Part shown: positions 26,195-33,351 of the stretch, piece by piece
How the letters are laid out: every line of letters begins with the position of its first letter
Numbering within the stretch: the first letter of the stretch is position 1
Origin: Antedon mediterranea
Taxonomy: Eukaryota > Echinodermata > Crinoidea > Comatulida > Antedonidae
NCBI RefSeq assembly: GCF_964355755.1
Contig: NC_092676.1
Coordinates: 20,382,288-20,442,287, forward strand
Direction: 5' to 3'
Length of the DNA: 60,000 bases
Position numbers and translations under genes: made by a program
The notes under the pieces: model-generated
Seen by the model: only the letters and a program-made list of their open reading frames with translations
The model's database searches: none
Told to the model about the DNA's origin: nothing

Positions 26195-29100
26195 CTTTAT
26201 TTAAAAACGAATGCAACACTTGAATCACCATATTGGTGTTTTTCACAAGGCCGTTACTTACTACAGTAATTACTTTCAGCTGTATTTTATTCTAATAATA
26301 TTTTATGGAGCACATGATTCTAAGCCTTAACTGTATACCCCGACATATACAGTTGATGACATGGTCCCCTTGTTACCAAATTAATCTGCACATGCAGTAG
26401 TTATGGCAAGAACCTTATTTCCAACAAAAAACGAATTTTAAAACCGATTACAGTATTTAAAGATAATGAAGAAAAATTGTGTATTTAAAGTCCTAGTTTT
26501 GTTTTGACAATAACAATAATTTTTTTGGAAGAAAATTCTTTAATATGCAAATTGATTTAGTTTCCTTTTATCAAGAGTCTGTTCAGCTGTTTTCTACAAC
26601 AGTTACAATTAAAAATATTGACTTTCATTATTAAAATGTTTTTGCAGAGAATGCCATTGGGGAGACATATTTGGCAAGGTGTTTTGGAATGGAATGAGGT
26701 AAGAAAAACTGTTATGAATTTTAATATTTTGATATGATGTTAAGATCTGTCTACACCAGCAAACTTCATGTGACAAAAAAAATGTGATGTGCCCATATAT
26801 GAACATGATGATGTCATATCACTACCATATTTGATCATATACTATATTTGGGCACATTAAATTTGTTTTTTGTCAAACTAGTTTGATAGTGTAGACAGAC
26901 CTTTAGAAAGAGTTTTGTAAATTCCCTGTTTAAATAAGTACTTCCTTAAAGGTCATCAACAGCCTGGCTTCTCATTAACGCTAGTACAGTAGGTACCTTA
27001 AGGATTGTAATGTAATTTTATTAACTGTAATTTTGTATTGTTTTATTCGTTAGCGTTCTAAAAGTTGTCAAGGTCAAGATACAAAGATTACAAGGTCACT
27101 GAACTGTAGCGTTACAACTCAAGATGAATCGGTTAAAATGAATAACTGGCCAACAAAGTTGGTTATGCAGATAATTCCACCAAATATACTTGTAAGTGTT
27201 TGTTAAGGTTTGGCTTATTTAATTTGGACTATACAGCTTTCATTTATTCAATTATGTGAAGGTCCGCTCGTAGATTGATACTTAGAGGTCTGTCTACGCT
27301 ATCCAAAATTGTGTGATGTGCCCAAATATGGTAATGATATGATGTCAACAACAAAATGTGATGTGCCCATGTATGATGATTTCATATAACTACCATATTT
27401 GGGCACATCACATTTTTTTGTCAAACTAGTTTAATAGTGAGCTTAAACCTGTAAATATATATGTGTTTTTCCACTAGAATTCGCTGAAGCCTCTCATTCA
27501 ATCTTCCAAACAAGTTCTGTTCACATTTCCAACTGACAATGATCCTGAAGCGCTGAGTTCACTCAACCGTGTCATGCCTACTGGATTTGTAAGTACTGTA
27601 GACTGATCACAAATGGCATAATTGCCTCAAAATCTCACATATATCGGTCTAATTTGGTCTTGAAAACTTGAAAAATTAAACTTTATTTACCTGTTTGTGT
27701 GTATAGTGATCACAAATAGTCAATGTTTTGAAATCTCGGCATTAAAGTTTGAGACTCCTTTTTAAGCCTGGCGCACACTAGAGCTATTGGCTGAGCCAAC
27801 TGGCACGAGTAACATTCGGCTCACTAAAAAATTTGCCGCAAACTGTAATCGGACTCACACTAAACGCCTTCAGTACGTGATTTTCTGATTGGATAATTAC
27901 TTAATACGGTATACGGCACCCGCTGGCATATTATAATCAATCAAACGTGTCATACTAAGTGAAATTTTTAGTGAGTTATCTGTTCACGTTTGGCGCACAC
28001 TTGAGGAAATAGCATGTCAAAAAATATTAAACATGATATTTTCCTCAGCGGCATGCATGGCCAATTCCTCACGAAATCCCCAGCGCACACTGTGAGCAAC
28101 GTGCTACTCGTGCCAGTTGGCTCAACCGATAACTCTAGTGTGCGCCAGGCTTAAATGAACTCTTAACTGACCTAGTCTACCATTGCAAGATATGTACACA
28201 TAGTAATATTTATTTAGATATTATTCTTTGTTCTTTTCCCTCCAAAAGTACAAAAATACTTTCAATCATAATTGTGCTCAGAGTCTAGATAATTTTAACA
28301 ATCAACAAACACTCAAAGCGCTCTGATCTTTACAAAATAATGCTATATAAATGCCACATTATTAATATATATAATAAATAGTATTACTATTAGGTAGTAA
28401 CTTTGAGTGTTTCTTTTGTATAGGCTGGTTGTGTACATTTTGAACAGCGAATGGCCCCACAACGTGTTACTGTTCTAATGCTCTACTATGTTGTACAAAA
28501 GAAACAGTTTATTGGCATGATTCCAAATGACCAATCACGATTCATCAACGAGTTTAAAAACATTGTGTCAAGACATAAAAAAGACAGAGTAAATGTAAGT
28601 ACATGAGTTGTGAAAATGCACAGTGTACAATGTGATAGAAAATGATTGTTTTTGTGACAATATTGTGTAGGCAGAAACAGAGCAGTGGGCCAACCACCAT
28701 GCAATGCAAAATATAACCCATAGTGGAACTGTAGCTTATTGGTTCCAATCCAAGGTCCGGAGTTCAATCAATTGTAACTCACAGCTCTTTCAACTCCACT
28801 TCCTAAGCCTCAAATGATGAGTTTATAAGCATGATAAATTAGTAGTAAAGTAGTAAATGAATAGTTTATCCATCCTGTAATTGACGAGTTACTTGTTGTT
28901 GGATGCATATCAATATTTTTTTTAAATAATAAATTCTATAGTCACCAACAGATAGCCTTTCTTTGTCAGTGCTTTTATGAATGAACCAGTTGGGAGCAGG
29001 AATGGTAATACACTAAACTCAGTACCGTTTTGATTTCACAGTAATTTGGGAAGTTACCTCATGACAATAGGTTAAGTTCAGCACTGTTTAAGCCCTGTTT

Positions 29101-32100
29101 CTCTGCCTATTTCAAAATCCTGAACATGCTACTGATAACCAAAAAGAAAAAAATGTTGCTGAATTACGCTAACTTAGTTATTTATTGATCATTTTCTGCC
29201 AACAAATAACAACTGGTATGTATTTCATCTTTATCATCAACTCTCTTCTGTACCAAATGTTGTAAATGTTTATATTCGTGTTTATAGCTGCAACAACAGT
29301 TTCAACCTGGTCAACCAAGGCTACCAAATGTACCAGCAATGGGAGCAGCATCCACTGCGCCAATCAACAGCAACCTAGGAATTCCTATGGTACAGCAACC
29401 GACACAACAGCAGCAGCAGCAGCAACAACAACCAGCCCAAGCACAACCACCGACACCGCAAACGCAACCGCAAACGCAACCGCAACAGCAGCCGCAACAG
29501 CAGTCTCAGCAGCAGCCGCAACAACCACAGGTATGTACTTGTATTAGTAAATGTTGCACTGTTTTTTTTTTATTGAGTTGTATTGTTTTATCACACTCAC
29601 AATTTGTTATGTGTTTATTTTTGGAAATTACTCTATTTTGTATCTTAAGCTCTGTCTACACTATCAAACTTTATGTGACAACAAAATATGATATGTCCAT
29701 ATATGGACATGATGATGTCATATCACTACTGTATTTGGGCATATCACTACCATATTTGGGCACATCACACTTTTTTTGTCAAACTAGTTTGATAGTGTAG
29801 ACAAAGCTTTATGCACTTGGTTGTGTTGAATTAGTTTTGATATCACCGACTTGTTCCAATAAAAGTGATGTTCAAGTTCTTATTGCCCCTTTTCAGAATC
29901 CATGCACCATCTATGCATTGTGGGAAATTTGACAATAATATGAACTGGACATGAAGTTTAGTTAATCCCATATTTATCTCAAAACACAATGAATTGCAGA
30001 TTGAAGTTTCTGTTCAAGGAGGGAAGGTTAAATATCAACAATCTAGATTTAAGCGAAAAATCTGGGACCATAACATTTAGTGGGAATGGGTGGTGCATGT
30101 TTTGCAAAAGGGGAACAGGGGTGAGGGAATTGTGCTGTATCCAGTGGTGTAACGGCTATGAGCGCTCACTGGCTAAACCCAGGAGCCCTGAAGCTTTTCG
30201 GGGGCCCCTCGTTTATTTCGTTTCGTTTCGTTTATTTATTTTTTTCTACTCACTTATATATATATATATATATATCATTTACATTTACATAACATATATT
30301 AAATGTGGGTGGATGGAAGTCACAGTAAGTTCACTGAACTTTAAGTTGTGGCTCCCGTATGCCTATAAGTATACTAACATTGCTACAGAGTAGACTAAAA
30401 TATGAATATATAATAGTGAAAGTACATAAAATAAAAAAAAAAATAAAAAATTTAAATTATAGAAGTTAAGATAAACCAGGCAATTATATAATATAATGAT
30501 AAAAGGGATAATGATAACAATTAGAGTACAATATGAAATATAATTAAATATGGTATAATAACAAGTATAACGATACAATGTAGCGGAGATTATTGAATAC
30601 CAGGGTGAAGGATTTAATGCCATGTATCACCACCAAATAAATAAGGATAAAAGATCGGCGAAAAATTATGTAGCATATTCTGACACCATTTTGTGTTTGA
30701 AATTAGATTTAAAACTAGAAAAGGAAGATTTCTGTTTAAGTTCATTTGAGAGTGAAGTCCAAAGTTTGGGACCAAAATAATACATAGAAAATCGTCGAGC
30801 CTTAACATTTAAATTATCGAGTATATAATTGTTAACAGAGGATCGGGTTTTATAGGAATGGCGTTCGTCAATTCTTGTAAATAAAGCATTAAAATGTGAA
30901 GGCAGTAAATTGTTAGATAAACGGTACATAAATGAGGCAACTTGTAATTTATTTAAATCATAAATGTTTAAAACGTTAAATCTTTTAAAAAGTAATTTTG
31001 TATGGGCTCTAAATGATTCTCCCGCGCAAATCCGAAGTGCACGTTTTTGTAGTTTAAAAAGGCGGTCAATTTGAGTTTTCTCTAGACTTGTCCAGGGGCA
31101 TAACGTATTAAATTTATCTAGAGTAATTGCCCAACATAAATTGGCATAAGAAAGGTAAGGCAAGCTTTATCCTGAAGCTTTTCGGGGCCCCTCAGCAGTT
31201 CCCAGAGGAAAAACAGGCACCAAATATGTCAAAAATGCTAAAAACGCCCAAGACGTCCAGCGTTGGAGGGTTCCTAAAGCAGGAACCTCAGCCCTCTGCG
31301 TTACGCCACTTTCTAAATATTTGCACCTAACGATTTTATTGGGTTACATTTGTTACTTTTAACCACTCAATAACTAAAAATAGATTTATGGCTATTTATT
31401 GGTATTATTTAAATTATACTGTATATAACTACATAGAGATAAACAAACTAACAATTGCACATAACATTACACTGTACCACTACACAAGCTGCTATACAAT
31501 GTTTTGATTACTGACTAAAAGTTGTTGTGTTACTTTTCTATTATCTCTCTGTTTTCTTCAGATGTTTAACACTGCAATTAACCAGAAAATTTACAAAAAC
31601 CAGGTAAGTTTTGAAATTTATACAACAGGAAGGGATGTTACATGCTGTATAACAAATGAACTTGAGAAATGTGTTAATGTAATAGGCATATGGTATACAC
31701 AATCTTGAACTGTAATGGGCCTGTGTTTGAGGTTGTAGGGCAAGACAGACCTCATTCTCACCACCTTATTTATACCAAATATAAGTTAATTGATTATCCC
31801 ACTCTTATTATTGATGTTTGTAGTGTTTTTGGTTTCTTTTTGTGGTTTTCTGTTGGTATTTTTTGTTTGTTACTCACTTTTTAGTCATATAGATGTCTAT
31901 AATTTGTAATCATTTTTGTTTTCTTTATATTTATTTTGGAATTTTTGTTTTTGTTTCTCTTGTTGAATTTTGATTCATAAACATTGAATCTTAAAATAAT
32001 GTTACATAAAGCCATTTTCTTGTATGCCTATATTCAATCTTATTTTAACCATTTAATTGTCATGCTATCTAAAAAAAAAGTTTACTTTCTTATTTCATAT

Positions 32101-33295
32101 TCTTAGCAACAAAACTACAGAATAAGTTGCTTTAAGCCGATTTTCCACTAGGCGAATTTATTCGCGCGAATTGAAGGCGTCAGCTAAGACGCATGCGTAG
32201 AGAAGGATTTGGAAGATGTTAACATGAATACACATGCGTACAAGCTGGCGCTTTCGATTCGCGCGAACAAATTCGCCTAGTGGAAAATCGGCTTATGTTG
32301 GAACGCAAATTTCAGTTTTGTTGGATACATTTGTGAAATCTAAATGTTATTATTTTATGTTGATTATTATTTTTTTTTTTGCATATGAAAATTTCACTTA
32401 AATTAAAAAAATGTTTTATTCAGATGCAAATTCAAGAATTAGAAAAGAATTTAGCAGCTGCCCAGGTCCAAAGTCAACAACTCAACCAGATGAAGTTGCA
32501 AGTAACATATGTAAATACAGTTTTGACTTATTTTTTCTTTATTTAATTCTATACAGTCAACAGTCCAAAACTGGACAACAATCAAACTTAAACCAATAAA
32601 AAATTATTTAAAATGCATTCTGAAAACTAAACATTATGAAATACCAAACATTTTGAGATAACCCAATGGTATCCAGTTTTGAAAAGTTTAGTACTAGAAG
32701 TTGTAGAAAACGAAATGAAACTAAATCCGTAAACTTTAAAAAATATGTAAAAAAAACTATAAAAAAAAAAAAACCCCACATAACTAAAGAGCTGTTTCTG
32801 CTGTATAGCGCCGAATAAGCCATTTCAAAATAGATTAAAAATATAATTTTTATATTGACTGCATTTCTGCTCAATTGTTGCTCCTAAATAACCGTTTAAA
32901 TCAGTGGTTGGTCGATCGTCAACGGAAAACCATGGCAGTACCCAAAATGCAATGTGCTCTGGCGGTCAATTCAAATGTTACTGCATTGTTGTAGTTGAAT
33001 CAAAGTCAACAGCTGTCAATCAAATAACCGTTATTTTGCATTGCAGTTAAAAGTAACCGGTTAAACACCGAATTGATTGGGTATTTTTAACCGTTATTTT
33101 CATTTAACCGGTTACTGAAAATTTGTCCTGTTTCTGCTTCCAAATATTTGGGGTTAATTTATTCACACGATTTCCTCTTCTTAAAATATTGTAGCAACAA
33201 CAGCAGCAACACCAACAGAAACAACAAAAGCTACATCAGCAACAAGTAATGCTGCAACTACAGACCATACAGCAACAAAATCAGCTTCAGCAGCA

Positions 33296-33351
<56 letters not shown>

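Larger units (their letters stand above)
26648..28594 (+). other. MED25: MED25 exons 12-15: ACID/PTOV activator-interacting domain
   Basis: Residues about 746-902 match the domain that MED25 shares with PTOV1, which binds acidic activation domains. Conserved stretches visible are IWQGVLEWNE, TKITRSLNC, NWPTKLVMQIIP, the GFAGCVHFE strand, RVTVLMLYY and KKQFIGMIPNDQSRFINE. All four exons are in phase 0 (51, 138, 111 and 171 nt). Three introns in or next to this block carry a palindromic MITE or another inverted-repeat element close to a splice site. Confidence 0.93.
30142..31311. mobile_element. Inverted-repeat element, family G, interrupted by a LINE
   Basis: The left end CAGTGGTGTAACGGC is complemented by GCGTTACGCCACT at 31298-31310. 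The two halves (30142-30210 and 31171-31311) join into an element of about 190 bp matching the copy at 45722-45912 in the opposite orientation (shared CTCACTGGCTAAACCCAGG and CCAGCGTTGGAGGG). Confidence 0.85.

Noticed and set aside
29266-29547. 93-codon Thr/Ala-rich frame
   Set aside because: Shifted reading of the CAG/CAA-rich MED25 exon 16.
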